The notes: a model not told the origin generated them from the sequence alone. A stretch of 64,000 bases of DNA from Cellulomonas sp. NS3 (GCF_024757985.1 NZ_CP103289.1:4340001-4404000), one strand, 5' to 3'. Positions 43,010 to 51,057 are shown, counted from the first letter of the stretch. A program made the numbers and translations.

Positions 43010-43750
43010 GTGGGTCAACCGTCGCAGGGCTTCCGGCACGTCGCCGCGACCCCGCACGCCCCGGTGCGCACGTTCCACCCGCGCCGGGCCGCGCTGGGCG
43101 CCGCCCGCGAGGACGCGCTCGCGCGGCTGTGGCCGGTGCTCGGCTTCTCGGTGCACGACGAGGCGCACGGCCCGATGCCGCTCGACGCGGACGGGCTGCT
43201 CGACACCGCCGCGCTGTTCGGGCGGTCGGCGCCGCTCGTGCTGGAGATCGGCTCGGGGATGGGCGAGACGACCGCCGCGATGGCCGCCGCCGACCCGGGC
43301 CGTGACTACCTCGCCGTCGAGGCGCACCTTCCGGGGCTCGCGAACCTGCTGGGTCTCGTCGAGCAGGCCGGGCTCACGAACGTGCGGGTCGCGCACGGCG
43401 ACGCGCTCGAGCTCGTGCGGCACCGGGTCCGGCCCGACTCGCTCGACGCGGTGCACGTCTTCTTCCCCGACCCGTGGCCCAAGGCCCGGCACCACAAGCG
43501 CCGGATCGTCCAGCCCGAGCACGTCGCGCTGCTGCGCTCACGCCTGCGCCCGGGCGGCACGCTGCACTGCGCGACGGACTGGGAGGAGTACGCGCACGCG
43601 ATGCTCGACGTCCTCACCGCGGACCCGGGGCTGGAGAACCCGGCGGGCAGCTTCTCGCCCCGGCCCGCGCACCGGCCGGTCACCAAGTTCGAGCAGCGCG
43701 GGCTGGACCTCGGGCACACGGTGCGCGACGTGGTGGTGCGGCGGCGCTGA
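43010..43750 (+). CDS. trmB: tRNA (guanosine(46)-N7)-methyltransferase
   Basis: A 246-residue SAM-dependent enzyme that methylates G46 in the tRNA variable loop. It shows the SAM-binding EIGSGMGETTAAMA, the acidic AVEAH, and the family hallmark VHVFFPDPWPKARHHKRRIV; the C-terminal PVTKFEQRG is also typical of TrmB. GTG 43010 is chosen because TACCCT (42998-43003) ends 6 nt before it, so the transcript is leaderless, and because it gives a normal length. A basic ~30-residue N-terminal extension precedes the core domain. It converges with the DUF5997 gene, with only 20 bp between stops. Confidence 0.93.
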   Translation: MGQPSQGFRHVAATPHAPVRTFHPRRAALGAAREDALARLWPVLGFSVHDEAHGPMPLDADGLLDTAALFGRSAPLVLEIGSGMGETTAAMAAADPGRDYLAVEAHLPGLANLLGLVEQAGLTNVRVAHGDALELVRHRVRPDSLDAVHVFFPDPWPKARHHKRRIVQPEHVALLRSRLRPGGTLHCATDWEEYAHAMLDVLTADPGLENPAGSFSPRPAHRPVTKFEQRGLDLGHTVRDVVVRRR

Positions 43751-43770
43751 CCGCCCTCTGACTGACCGCG

Positions 43771-44217
43771 TCAGGCCGGCTCGGCGCCGGTGTCGCCGTC
43801 CGCGTCCAGCTCGTCACGCGTGCCGTCCGGGCGCTCGCCGATGCCCTGCTGGCGCTCGCGCAGGCGCTGCTCCTCGCGCCGCACCTCGGCTTGGATGGCG
43901 CGCTCGCGCGGGAGCCACGACGGCGGGTTCTCGATGAGCTCGGTGATCTGCGCGCTGGTCAGCGCCTCGGTGACGCCGCCGCGGGCGAGCCCGCTGATCG
44001 ACACGCGCAGGCGCGCGGCGACGACGTTGCGCGGGTGGGGGCCGTCGCGGTGCAGGTCGACGAGCCACTGGGGCGGGTTCGTCTGCAGCTCGGTGAGCTC
44101 CTCACGGGAGATCTCGGCGCGCTCGCGGAACTCCGGCGGGGTGGCCGGGAGGTACACGTCGAGCTTCTGCGCCGCTGTCGAGGGCTTCATCGTCTGGGAC
44201 TTCTTCGCGGCGCTCAC
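43771..44217 (-). CDS. DUF5997-family protein
   Basis: A 148-residue cytosolic protein. Its core reads KPSTAAQKLDVYLPATPPEFRE... ISREELTELQTNPPQWLVDLHRDGPHPRNVVAARLRVSISG... LTSAQITELIENPPSWL, which is the actinobacterial DUF5997 pattern; it ends in an acidic tail. Function is unknown. In actinobacteria this gene typically sits divergently beside a LysR-substrate-domain protein, as here (start-to-start gap 143 bp), suggesting a functional pair. GTG 44217 lies 6 nt after TACCCT (complement 44224-44229): leaderless. Confidence 0.8.
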   Translation of the reverse strand: MSAAKKSQTMKPSTAAQKLDVYLPATPPEFRERAEISREELTELQTNPPQWLVDLHRDGPHPRNVVAARLRVSISGLARGGVTEALTSAQITELIENPPSWLPRERAIQAEVRREEQRLRERQQGIGERPDGTRDELDADGDTGAEPA

Positions 44218-44360
44218 GGGCCCAGGGTAGTCGCGCCCGCACCGCGCGGGAGCAGCCGCGCTGCCGGGGCGACCGCCCCCGCGGGTAGCCTGGCCGGGTC
44301 CGTGCCGCCCGGCGCCGGCCTTCCCTCGGCTCACGGCCGGACGACGCACCGGAGGTGCCC

Positions 44361-45263
44361 GTGCCCGACGACGCCGCTCCCGCGGTCACCCCGTTCCGGC
44401 TGCTCGTCGTCCCGGGCGCCAACCCGGCCAAGTGGCTGCGGGTCTGGTCCGAGCGGCTGCCCGACGTCCCGCTCGTCCTCGTGCAGTCCGAGGCCGCGGC
44501 GCAGGGGGACGCGCTGCGGGCGGCCGACGCCGACGCGGGGCTCGTGCGGCTCCCGGTCGACCGTGACGTACTGAGCGCGATCCCGCTCTACACCGAGACC
44601 AGCGTGGTGGTCGTGCCCAAGGACCACGTCGTGACGGCCGCCGACGAGGTCACCGCCGCGGACCTGGTCGACGAGACGCTGCTCGTCCCCGCGGACGACG
44701 TGCTCGCCTGGGACGCGCTGCCGGGCACGCCGCCGCTCGTCGGGCAGCCGCTGACGACCGCCGCTGCCGTCGAGCTCGTCGCCGCGGGGGTCGGGGTGCT
44801 CGTCGTGCCGCAGTCGCTCGCGCGCCTGCACCACCGCCGTGACGTGACGTACCGCCCGGTGACGGACGCCCCGACGTCGACGGTCGCGCTGGCCTGGGTC
44901 ACCGACCGGCACGACGACCGGGTCGAGGAGATGATCGGCATCGTGCGGGGGCGCACCGCCAACAGCTCGCGCGGTCGCGCCGGTGCGGCGGAGGCGGCTG
45001 CGGGCGGTCCGACCCGGGGCGGTGCCGGCAGCAGCGACGGCGGCAAGGGCAGCACCGACACGAGCAGCGCCGGCAAGAGCAGCGCCGGCAAGAGCAGCGC
45101 CGGCCGGAGCAGCACCGACAAGGCCGGCACCGGCAAGGCTGGCACCAGCAAGAGCGGCGCCCCCAGGGGCACCACCGCCGACCGCGCGGCCGCGGCAGCG
45201 CGCAGGCGCGCCGGAGCCCCGGACGGCGGCACGCGCAAGGGTCGCGGCGGTCGCCCTCGCTGA
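44361..45263 (+). CDS. LysR substrate-binding-domain protein without DNA-binding domain
   Basis: A 300-residue protein. Residues ~10-205 form a LysR effector-domain fold (FRLLVVPGANPAKWLRVW, LSAIPLYTETSVVVVPKDHVVTAADEV, VELVAAGVGVLVVPQSLARLHHRRDV), but the usual N-terminal helix-turn-helix is missing. Residues ~210-300 are a basic low-complexity tail with KSSAGKSS and KAGTGKAGTSKSG repeats, reminiscent of nucleic-acid-binding tails. The GTG at 44361 follows GGAGG at 5 nt spacing. It probably pairs with the divergent DUF5997 protein. Annotated relatives are called LysR-family regulators, but this one can only bind DNA through its basic tail (inference). Confidence 0.78.
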   Translation: MPDDAAPAVTPFRLLVVPGANPAKWLRVWSERLPDVPLVLVQSEAAAQGDALRAADADAGLVRLPVDRDVLSAIPLYTETSVVVVPKDHVVTAADEVTAADLVDETLLVPADDVLAWDALPGTPPLVGQPLTTAAAVELVAAGVGVLVVPQSLARLHHRRDVTYRPVTDAPTSTVALAWVTDRHDDRVEEMIGIVRGRTANSSRGRAGAAEAAAGGPTRGGAGSSDGGKGSTDTSSAGKSSAGKSSAGRSSTDKAGTGKAGTSKSGAPRGTTADRAAAAARRRAGAPDGGTRKGRGGRPR

Positions 45264-45337
45264 CGGGTTCTGCGCCCGAGCACGTCGACAGGGCGACCGC
45301 CAACCCCTAGCGCTCCCGGGTCGGGTGTCCCCCGCCC

Positions 45338-45481
45338 TCAGAGCTCGCCGACCTCGTCCGTCACCCGGGCCGCCCCGCGCAGGGCCCCGCGCACGGCGGG
45401 CTCCGACCACTCGGGGAACCAGGAGAACAGCACGAGCTCGGCGCCGCCCGATGGTCCGCAGGCGGAGGGCTCGGCCGCGCG
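45338..45481 (-). pseudogene. Possible 3' gene remnant downstream of ohr
   Basis: Directly after the ohr stop, the same minus frame encodes about 47 codons ending ...GAELVLFSWFPEWSEP...VRGALRGAARVTDEVGEL and TGA at 45338. Nearly every third base is G/C and the sequence looks like a real C-terminus, but there is no start or N-terminal part. It may be the leftover 3' end of a deleted gene. Family not recognised. Confidence 0.3.
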
Positions 45482-45904
45482 TCAGGCGACCGCGACGTCC
45501 AGGGTCACGTCGATGTTGCCGCGCGTCGCGTTCGAGTAAGGGCAGACGGTGTGGGCGGCGGCGACGATCTCCTCCGCGGTCGCCTGGTCGACCCCGCCGA
45601 TCTCGGCGTGCAGGGCGACGGTCAGCCCGAACCCGCCGGAGTCGAGCTGCCCGATGCCGACCTCGGCCGTGACCGCGGAGTCGGTGATGGCGACCTTGCG
45701 CGTGCGCGCGACCATCTTCAGAGCCGAGTGGAAGCACGCGGCGTACCCGGCGGCGAAGAGCTGCTCGGGGTTCGTCGCGCCGCCCGCGCCGCCCATCTCC
45801 TTCGGGGTCGCGAGGTCGTGGTCGACCAGGCCGTCGGACGAGCGGGTGTGGCCGTTGCGGCCGTCCCCGGTGGCGGTGGCGACGGCGGTGTAGACGGCGT
45901 TCAT
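45482..45904 (-). CDS. ohr: Organic hydroperoxide resistance protein (Ohr/OsmC family)
   Basis: A 140-residue thiol peroxidase that reduces organic and lipid hydroperoxides. It starts NAVYTAVATATGDGRNGHTRSSDG and has both catalytic cysteines in their usual contexts, FAAGYAACFHSAL and AHTVCPYSNATRGNIDV. Length is standard. ATG 45904 follows AAGGG. Its promoter region, shared with a divergent TetR gene at 46060, holds a perfect 20-bp palindrome (45943-45962) about 40 bp upstream of the start. Ohr genes are classically controlled by the MarR-type OhrR; here a TetR regulator appears to do the job (inference from position). Confidence 0.94.
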   Translation of the reverse strand: MNAVYTAVATATGDGRNGHTRSSDGLVDHDLATPKEMGGAGGATNPEQLFAAGYAACFHSALKMVARTRKVAITDSAVTAEVGIGQLDSGGFGLTVALHAEIGGVDQATAEEIVAAAHTVCPYSNATRGNIDVTLDVAVA

Positions 45905-45942
45905 GGTGTGCCCTTCTGCGCGGAGCGACGGCGGGCCATCGC

Positions 45943-45962
45943 GGGAGAACGATCGTTCTCCC
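45943..45962. promoter_or_regulatory. 20-bp palindromic operator between ohr and tetR
   Basis: GGGAGAACGATCGTTCTCCC is its own reverse complement. A related sequence, AGACCGAATGTTCTC (45998-46012), matches 12 of 15 positions of its core and lies nearer the tetR promoter, so the regulator may control both genes. Confidence 0.8.
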
Positions 45963-46024
45963 CGCAGCCAGGCTCGCACCGATCCGCCCGCGCCGCAAGA
46001 CCGAATGTTCTCTCTCTTTCCGCC

Positions 46025-46053
46025 TTGGCACGCGCCCCGCCCGCGCCTACTGT
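46025..46053 (+). promoter_or_regulatory. Promoter of the TetR gene
   Basis: TTGGCA (46025-46030), 17-bp spacer, TACTGT (46048-46053), then 6 nt to the ATG at 46060: a textbook sigma-70-type promoter giving a leaderless mRNA. Confidence 0.75.
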
Positions 46054-46059
46054 GACCGC

Positions 46060-46668
46060 ATGACGACCGCGACCGCCTCCGCTCCCGAGCGCACCTCGGC
46101 CGCCCGCGAGCGCCTGCTGGGCACCGCGTCCCGCCTCTTCTACACCGAAGGCATCCACGCCGTCGGGGTCGAGCGGATCGTGGCGGAGGCGCAGGTCACC
46201 CGCGCGACCTTCTACCGGCACTTCCCCGGCAAGGAGGAGCTCGTCGTGGCCTACCTGCGCGCCCAGGACTCCGGCGTCCGCGCCCGTCTCGACGGCGAGC
46301 CGCAGAGCCCGGAGGACGCGGCGGCGCTGCTGCGCGCGATGGTCGAGGGCATGGGCGGCGAGATCTGCCGCACCGGCTTCCGCGGCTGCCCGTTCATCAA
46401 CGCGGCCGCCGAGTACCCGGACCCGGCGCACCCGGTGCACGCCGCCGTCGTCGAGCACCGCGCATGGCTCGAGACGGTGGCCCGCCGCGCGCTCGAGCGC
46501 ACCGGCCACCCCGACCCGGCGGGTGCCGCCCGGACGTTCATGATGCTGCGCGACGGCGCGATGGTGGCCGGCTACCTCGACGACCCGCGGCGCGCGAGCG
46601 AGGGGCTGCGGGCCGCCGTGGAGGCGCTCGTCGGGACGGGCGCCCGAGCCGAGGACACCGCCGGCTGA
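46060..46668 (+). CDS. TetR-family regulator divergent from ohr
   Basis: A 202-residue repressor. The N-terminal helix-turn-helix is LLGTASRLFYTEGIHAVGVERIVAEAQVTRATFYRHFPGKEELV. The C-terminal ligand domain has a pair of cysteines, EICRTGFRGCPFINAAAEYP, six residues apart. It probably represses ohr and itself through the palindromes at 45943-45962 and 45998-46012. The cysteine pair may simply be the family's structural motif, but next to a peroxide-reductase gene a thiol-based switch is worth considering (inference). The start is fixed by the leaderless promoter TTGGCA-N17-TACTGT. Confidence 0.88.
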   Translation: MTTATASAPERTSAARERLLGTASRLFYTEGIHAVGVERIVAEAQVTRATFYRHFPGKEELVVAYLRAQDSGVRARLDGEPQSPEDAAALLRAMVEGMGGEICRTGFRGCPFINAAAEYPDPAHPVHAAVVEHRAWLETVARRALERTGHPDPAGAARTFMMLRDGAMVAGYLDDPRRASEGLRAAVEALVGTGARAEDTAG

Positions 46669-46796
46669 GCGGTCGTCGTCGAGGTTCCGGGCGTCCGCCC
46701 GCGCGCCCCCCTCCCCCCGCGCACCGGCCCGGTCTCACCCCGTGTCCGGGCCTTTGGTCCCCTCAGAGGCGGCGATCCGCTGCCGAGAGTGAGGGT

Positions 46797-46868
46797 ATGA
46801 GCCAGATGACCGACGTCCCGCCCACCCGCTACCTCGACGAGGACGACCTGCCCCCGTTCTGGGACTGA
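46797..46868 (+). CDS. Possible 23-residue peptide
   Basis: ATG 46797 to TGA 46868 encodes a 23-residue acidic peptide rich in Asp and Pro and ending PPFWD, with GC-rich third positions and GAGGG just before the start (close spacing). It sits in the 379-bp gap between tetR and marR, which otherwise shows nothing I can name. It could equally be chance. Confidence 0.3.
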   Translation: MSQMTDVPPTRYLDEDDLPPFWD

Positions 46869-47047
46869 CCGACCCGCACGACCGCGTCACCCCGCACCAC
46901 CCGAGCGCCCTCTCGCGCCACCGGCACCGAGCCGCCGCCACGACCTGCGACGCCCGCCGACCCTCGGCGCCGCGCACGCCTCGCCCGAGCCGCCGCGGCA
47001 CCGCGGCCGGCACTCCCGGACGCCCGGCGCCGCACGAGCCCCGCGGG

Positions 47048-47647
47048 TCACGCCCGCGGCGCCCCCGCACGGAACGCGCACTGCTCCGACGTCGCGACGT
47101 CCAGGTTGCGCTCGAGCACCGCGAGCGCGTCGAGCACCTGCGCGCGCTCGTCGTCCCCGAGGCCGTCGAGCGTGTACCCCTCGAGCCGGCCCCAGAGCTG
47201 CTCGACCTTCTCGCGCAGCCCCTGGCTCGCGGGCGTGGCCTCGATGATCACCGCGCGGCGGTCGGTCGGCGAGGGCGTGCGCCGCACGAAGCCCGCGCGT
47301 TCGAGCCGCTGGACGGTGCGGGTCATGGTCGCGGTGTCGGAGTCGAGCGCGTGGACCAGGTCCGCCGGGCGCTGCGGGCCCGCGTCCCAGAGCTGCATCA
47401 TCACGAGCTCCTGGCCGGGGTGCAGCCCAATCTCGCGGAGCAGCGCGCCCGCGAGCATGCGGTGCAGTCGTGCGACGCGGAACACCGCGTGGCTCGCCGG
47501 GCCCGTCGCCGCGGCGCTCGGCATCCCCAGCCTCGCCGTGCGCCTCGGGTTACCGGTCCGCTCGGTCCCCTCCGGCGGCGCGCCCCTCACGGGACCCTTC
47601 GCCCGGCCGCCGCGCAGCGCGACCGGCTCGGTGTGCGGGCTCCCCAT
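47048..47647 (-). CDS. MarR-family transcriptional regulator
   Basis: A 199-residue regulator with a ~45-residue basic N-terminal extension. The winged-helix part shows GLHPGQELVMMQLWDAG, PADLVHALDSDTATMTRTVQRLERAGFVRRTPSPTDRRAVIIEAT (helix-turn-helix and wing with the DRR motif). ATG 47647 follows GGAGGGG; a shorter form from 47524 is possible. It is divergent from an old-yellow-enzyme reductase, and the intergenic region holds a perfect 28-bp palindrome (47756-47783), so it most likely represses the reductase and perhaps itself until an electrophile or oxidant is sensed. One cysteine near the C-terminus (EQCAFRAG) is the only obvious thiol. Confidence 0.88.
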   Translation of the reverse strand: MGSPHTEPVALRGGRAKGPVRGAPPEGTERTGNPRRTARLGMPSAAATGPASHAVFRVARLHRMLAGALLREIGLHPGQELVMMQLWDAGPQRPADLVHALDSDTATMTRTVQRLERAGFVRRTPSPTDRRAVIIEATPASQGLREKVEQLWGRLEGYTLDGLGDDERAQVLDALAVLERNLDVATSEQCAFRAGAPRA

Positions 47648-47755
47648 CTCGACCCCTCCTCGGCGTCGACGCAGGCGCTTCCCTGCTCGGACAGCAGCCT
47701 ACCGCCCGGTAACTCCGACAGTCCGGGAATGCCCGCACGTCCCCTCCGGTTGGAG

Positions 47756-47783
47756 CCAGTTACCTGTTCGAACAGGTAACTGG
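47756..47783. promoter_or_regulatory. Perfect 28-bp palindrome, MarR operator candidate
   Basis: CCAGTTACCTGTTC followed directly by its exact reverse complement GAACAGGTAACTGG. It lies 23-50 bp upstream of the reductase start, overlapping its promoter. A weaker related half-palindrome, TACCGCCCGGTA, occurs at 47700-47712. Confidence 0.85.
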
Positions 47784-47805
47784 ACGACCGACCTGGGAGC
47801 ACGCC

Positions 47806-48927
47806 ATGACCTCCACGACCTCGACCCCCGTGCACGACGCCACCTCGGCGGACAGCCCGCTGTGGCAGCCCGTGACCGTGGGCGGCGTCACGCTGCCCCA
47901 CCGCCTCGCGATGGCGCCGATGACGCGTGACCGCTCGACGCCCGAGGGCGTGCCGACCGAGCTCAACGCGACGTACTACGCGCAGCGCGCGTCGCTCGGC
48001 CTGCTCATCACCGAGGGCACGCAGCCCTCCGAGGACGGCCAGGGCTACCTGCTGACCCCCGGGCTGCACACCGACGAGCAGGTCGCCGGCTGGCGGCTCG
48101 TGACCGACGCCGTGCACGCCGCGGGCGGCCACCTCGTCGTCCAGCTCATGCACGTCGGGCGCGTCGGGCACCCCGACAACACCCCGCACCACCGGCAGCT
48201 CGTCGCCCCGTCCGCGGTCGCCGCCGACGGCGTCATGTTCACCGCGACGGGTCCGCAGCCGATGCCCGAGCCCCGCGCGCTCACGACCGACGAGGTCGCC
48301 GCGACCGTGCAGGACTTCCGCGCCGCCGCCGCGCGGGCCGTCGCCGCCGGGGCCGACGGCGTCGAGCTGCACTCGGCCAACGGCTACCTGCTGCACCAGT
48401 TCCTCGCGGACAACACCAACCACCGCACGGACCAGTACGGCGGCAGCGTCGAGAACCGGATCCGCTTCGTCGTCGAGGTCGCCACGGCCGTCGCCGAGGA
48501 GATCGGCGCGCACCGCACGGCCATCCGGATCTCCCCCGGGAACCCGTACAACGACATCGTCGAGACGCAGACCCACGAGGTCTACGGCGCGCTCGTCGAC
48601 GCGCTCGCGCCGCTCGACCTGCTGTACCTGCACGTCGCGCACGCGGGCGACGAGGACCTGCTGGCCTCGATCCGTGCCGCGTGGCCCGGGACTCTCCTGG
48701 TCAACCGCGGCGGCGCCGACCTCGCGACGCGCGTCAAGGACCTCGAGACCGGGATCGCGGACGTCGTGACCGTCGGCACCTGGGCGCTCGCGAACCCCGA
48801 CCTCGTCGACCGGCTCCGCACGGGCGCCGACCTGAACGAACCGGACGTCGCGACGTTCTACGGCGGCGACGAGGGCGGCTACGTCGACTACCCGGTGCTC
48901 GCGACGTCGGACGCCTCGCTGTCCTGA
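47806..48927 (+). CDS. Old yellow enzyme-type alkene reductase (FMN)
   Basis: A 373-residue FMN-dependent NAD(P)H:flavin oxidoreductase that reduces activated C=C bonds such as those of quinones, enals and nitro compounds. The barrel shows LPHRLAMAPMTRDRS, the active-site HSANGYLLHQFL, NHRTDQYGGSVENRIRFVVEV and VVTVGTWALANPDLVDRL. Length and motif order fit NemA/OYE proteins. ATG 47806 is 22 bp after the palindromic operator, so repression by the divergent MarR is expected. A long hairpin terminator follows at 48955. Confidence 0.92.
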   Translation: MTSTTSTPVHDATSADSPLWQPVTVGGVTLPHRLAMAPMTRDRSTPEGVPTELNATYYAQRASLGLLITEGTQPSEDGQGYLLTPGLHTDEQVAGWRLVTDAVHAAGGHLVVQLMHVGRVGHPDNTPHHRQLVAPSAVAADGVMFTATGPQPMPEPRALTTDEVAATVQDFRAAAARAVAAGADGVELHSANGYLLHQFLADNTNHRTDQYGGSVENRIRFVVEVATAVAEEIGAHRTAIRISPGNPYNDIVETQTHEVYGALVDALAPLDLLYLHVAHAGDEDLLASIRAAWPGTLLVNRGGADLATRVKDLETGIADVVTVGTWALANPDLVDRLRTGADLNEPDVATFYGGDEGGYVDYPVLATSDASLS

Positions 48928-48954
48928 ACCTGGGGCCACGCCGCACGCGTGCCC

Positions 48955-48993
48955 GACGGCGCCCGTCGACCACCTCGGTCGGCGGGCGCCGTC
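48955..48993. terminator. Bidirectional terminator hairpin
   Basis: GACGGCGCCCG (48955-48965) pairs with CGGGCGCCGTC (48983-48993), with an inner CGAC/GTCG stem, between the convergent reductase and YqgE genes. Confidence 0.65.
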
Positions 48994-49011
48994 GCGCGTC
49001 CGCCCGTCCCG

Positions 49012-49575
49012 TCAGTTCAGGCTCGCGTCCTCCGCGAACGTCGACACGATCGCGAGGTCGCCGCCCTGCCTGCGGAGCACGCGCCGCCACAGGTCGTCGG
49101 GGGCGGAGGTCATCGCGTCGTCCGCCTCGGCCGGGACCACGAACCAGGCGCCCTCCTCGATCTCCTCCTCGAGCTGCCCGGCGCCCCACCCGGAGTGGCC
49201 GGCGAACACCCGCACGCCCGTGACACGCCCCGCAAGGGCGGCCGGGTCCGAGTCGAGGTCGACGAGCCCGAACGGCCCGACCATCCGGTCGACGGTCGAG
49301 GGCAGGGCCGCGCCGACGGGTGCGACGGCCACACCGATCGCACCGTCGAGGCCCACCGGGCCGCCCTGGAACAGGACCGCGGGCTCCGCGACGGCGTCCT
49401 GCCACGCGGGCAGCACCACGTCCACGTCGACGGGCACGGGGCGGTTGAGCACGACGCCGAACGCGCCGTCGTCGCCGTGGTCGAGCAGCAGCACGACGGT
49501 CCGGTGGAAGCTCGGGTCGGCGAGGCGCGAGCGCGCCACGAGGAGCTGCCCGCTGAGCGCCGGTGCGTCCGTCAT
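49012..49575 (-). CDS. YqgE/AlgH family protein
   Basis: A 187-residue protein of the DUF179 family. Hallmarks are SGQLLVARSRLADPSFHRTVVLLLDHGDDGAFGVVLNRP, FQGGPV and VRVFAGHSGWGAGQLEEEIEEGAWFVV. Biochemical function is not firmly known; in proteobacteria relatives were linked to alginate regulation. ATG 49575 is 6 nt after GATGAT (complement 49582-49587), which fits the leaderless pattern; GGAG also overlaps. It is divergent from a small membrane-protein gene. Confidence 0.9.
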   Translation of the reverse strand: MTDAPALSGQLLVARSRLADPSFHRTVVLLLDHGDDGAFGVVLNRPVPVDVDVVLPAWQDAVAEPAVLFQGGPVGLDGAIGVAVAPVGAALPSTVDRMVGPFGLVDLDSDPAALAGRVTGVRVFAGHSGWGAGQLEEEIEEGAWFVVPAEADDAMTSAPDDLWRRVLRRQGGDLAIVSTFAEDASLN

Positions 49576-49658
49576 GACTCCATCATCGGCGAGACGTCCG
49601 GGGTCCGCCTGTCCCGCGGCCCGACCGCCGACCCTCATCACCGTGGGACCCTGGTCGC

Positions 49659-49922
49659 ATGTCCTCCGTGCAGCCCTCCCCCGACACGACCCCCGAGCCG
49701 GACGATCCGCAGCCGCCCACGCAGGAGCGCTGGTGGTGGACCGGCACCTACCGCGCGGTGCTCGGTGCGGTCGTCGTCGGCTTCCAGTACGACGCCCTCT
49801 CCTCGGGCGACGCGAGCGTCTGGAACTGGGTCATCGGCGGGCTCGGTGCCGTCGTCGTCGCGCTGGGCCTGTACACCGTCTGGACCGCGTACCGCTCGCG
49901 CCGCGGGGACGGCATCCGGTAG
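49659..49922 (+). CDS. Small membrane protein
   Basis: An 87-residue protein with a Pro/Asp-rich N-terminus, a Trp cluster (QERWWWTGTYRAVL) and two hydrophobic segments (VLGAVVVGFQYDAL and WVIGGLGAVVVALGLYTVW), ending in basic residues. No family recognised. ATG 49659 lies 6 nt after GACCCT (49647-49652). The gene shares the intergenic region with yqgE. Confidence 0.6.
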   Translation: MSSVQPSPDTTPEPDDPQPPTQERWWWTGTYRAVLGAVVVGFQYDALSSGDASVWNWVIGGLGAVVVALGLYTVWTAYRSRRGDGIR

Positions 49923-49989
49923 GACGGGGGTGCGGCCCGCGCGACGAGCGACCGGCGCGTCCGGGCACCGACGACGGACGGAGCAGCAC

Positions 49990-50958
49990 GTGGAGCACAC
50001 CCGCCTGGGCACCTCGGGCCTGAAGGTCAGCCGCATCGCGCTCGGCTGCATGAGCTTCGGCGAGCCGTCCCGCGGCACCAACGCCTGGACGCTCGACGAC
50101 GACGCGGCCGAGCCCGTCTTCCGGCAGGCGCTCGACCTCGGCATCACGTTCTGGGACACCGCGAACGTGTACAGCGACGGCAGCTCCGAGGAGATCGTCG
50201 GGCGCGCGATCCGCCGGTACACGCGCCGCGAGGACGTCGTCCTGGCGACCAAGGTCTACTTCCGCATGCACGACGGCCCGGGCGGTCAGGGCCTGTCGCG
50301 CAAGGCGATCCTGGAGCAGGTCGACGCGTCGCTGACCCGGCTCGGCACCGACCACGTGGACCTCTACCAGATCCACCGGTTCGACCCCGAGACCCCGGTC
50401 GAGGAGACGATGGAGGCGCTGCACGACGTCGTGCAGGCCGGGAAGGCCCGGTACCTCGGGGCGTCGTCGATGCACGCGTGGCAGCTCGCGACGATGCAGC
50501 ACGCCGCCGACCTGGGCGGCTGGACGCGGTTCGTCTCGATGCAGGACCAGTACAACCTCATGCAGCGCGAGGAGGAGCGGGAGATGTTCGGGCTGCTCGC
50601 GCACCAGGGCGTCGGGTCGCTGCCGTGGAGCCCGCTCGCCAAGGGCCGGCTCGCCCGACCGTTCGGGGAGAGCACGACGCGGTTCTCGCACGACCCCGTC
50701 GGCCAACGGTTCTACGGGGACGGCGACCGGGCGGTCGTCGAGGCCGTGCAGCAGGTCGCCGAGGGCCGCGGGATCCCGATGGCGCAGGTCGCGCTGGCGT
50801 GGGTCCTGCGCAACCCGGTGGTCGACGCGCCGATCGTCGGGCCGACGAAGCCGCACCACCTCGCGGACGCCGTCGCCGCGCTCGACGTCGAGCTCACCGA
50901 CGACGAGGTCGGCATCCTCGAGGCCCCGTACACGCCGCGGGAGCCGACCGGGTACTGA
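49990..50958 (+). CDS. Aldo/keto reductase
   Basis: A 322-residue NADPH-dependent reductase of the AKR superfamily. The catalytic tetrad contexts are ITFWDTANVYSDGSSEEIVG (Asp, Tyr), VVLATKVYF (Lys) and VDLYQIHRFDPETP (His). Also present are LGASSMHAWQL, VSMQDQYNLMQREEEREMFG and a C-terminal APIVGPTKPHHLADAV cofactor-binding segment. Length is typical of the AKR11-12-like bacterial enzymes. The GTG at 49990 follows GGAG at workable spacing. The physiological substrate is unknown. Confidence 0.92.
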   Translation: MEHTRLGTSGLKVSRIALGCMSFGEPSRGTNAWTLDDDAAEPVFRQALDLGITFWDTANVYSDGSSEEIVGRAIRRYTRREDVVLATKVYFRMHDGPGGQGLSRKAILEQVDASLTRLGTDHVDLYQIHRFDPETPVEETMEALHDVVQAGKARYLGASSMHAWQLATMQHAADLGGWTRFVSMQDQYNLMQREEEREMFGLLAHQGVGSLPWSPLAKGRLARPFGESTTRFSHDPVGQRFYGDGDRAVVEAVQQVAEGRGIPMAQVALAWVLRNPVVDAPIVGPTKPHHLADAVAALDVELTDDEVGILEAPYTPREPTGY

Positions 50959-51018
50959 CGGGCGACGCTGCCGGGTGCTCGACCCCGGGACGACGAAGGC
51001 GGCACCGGGAACGACGAA

Positions 51019-51043
51019 GGCCGGCACCGTGACGGTGCCGGCC
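51019..51043. terminator. Perfect 11-bp hairpin
   Basis: GGCCGGCACCG, loop TGA, CGGTGCCGGCC. It lies between the aldo/keto reductase and tRNA-Arg, which converge, and probably terminates both. Confidence 0.7.
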
Positions 51044-51057
51044 TCCGTGATCTGCTG

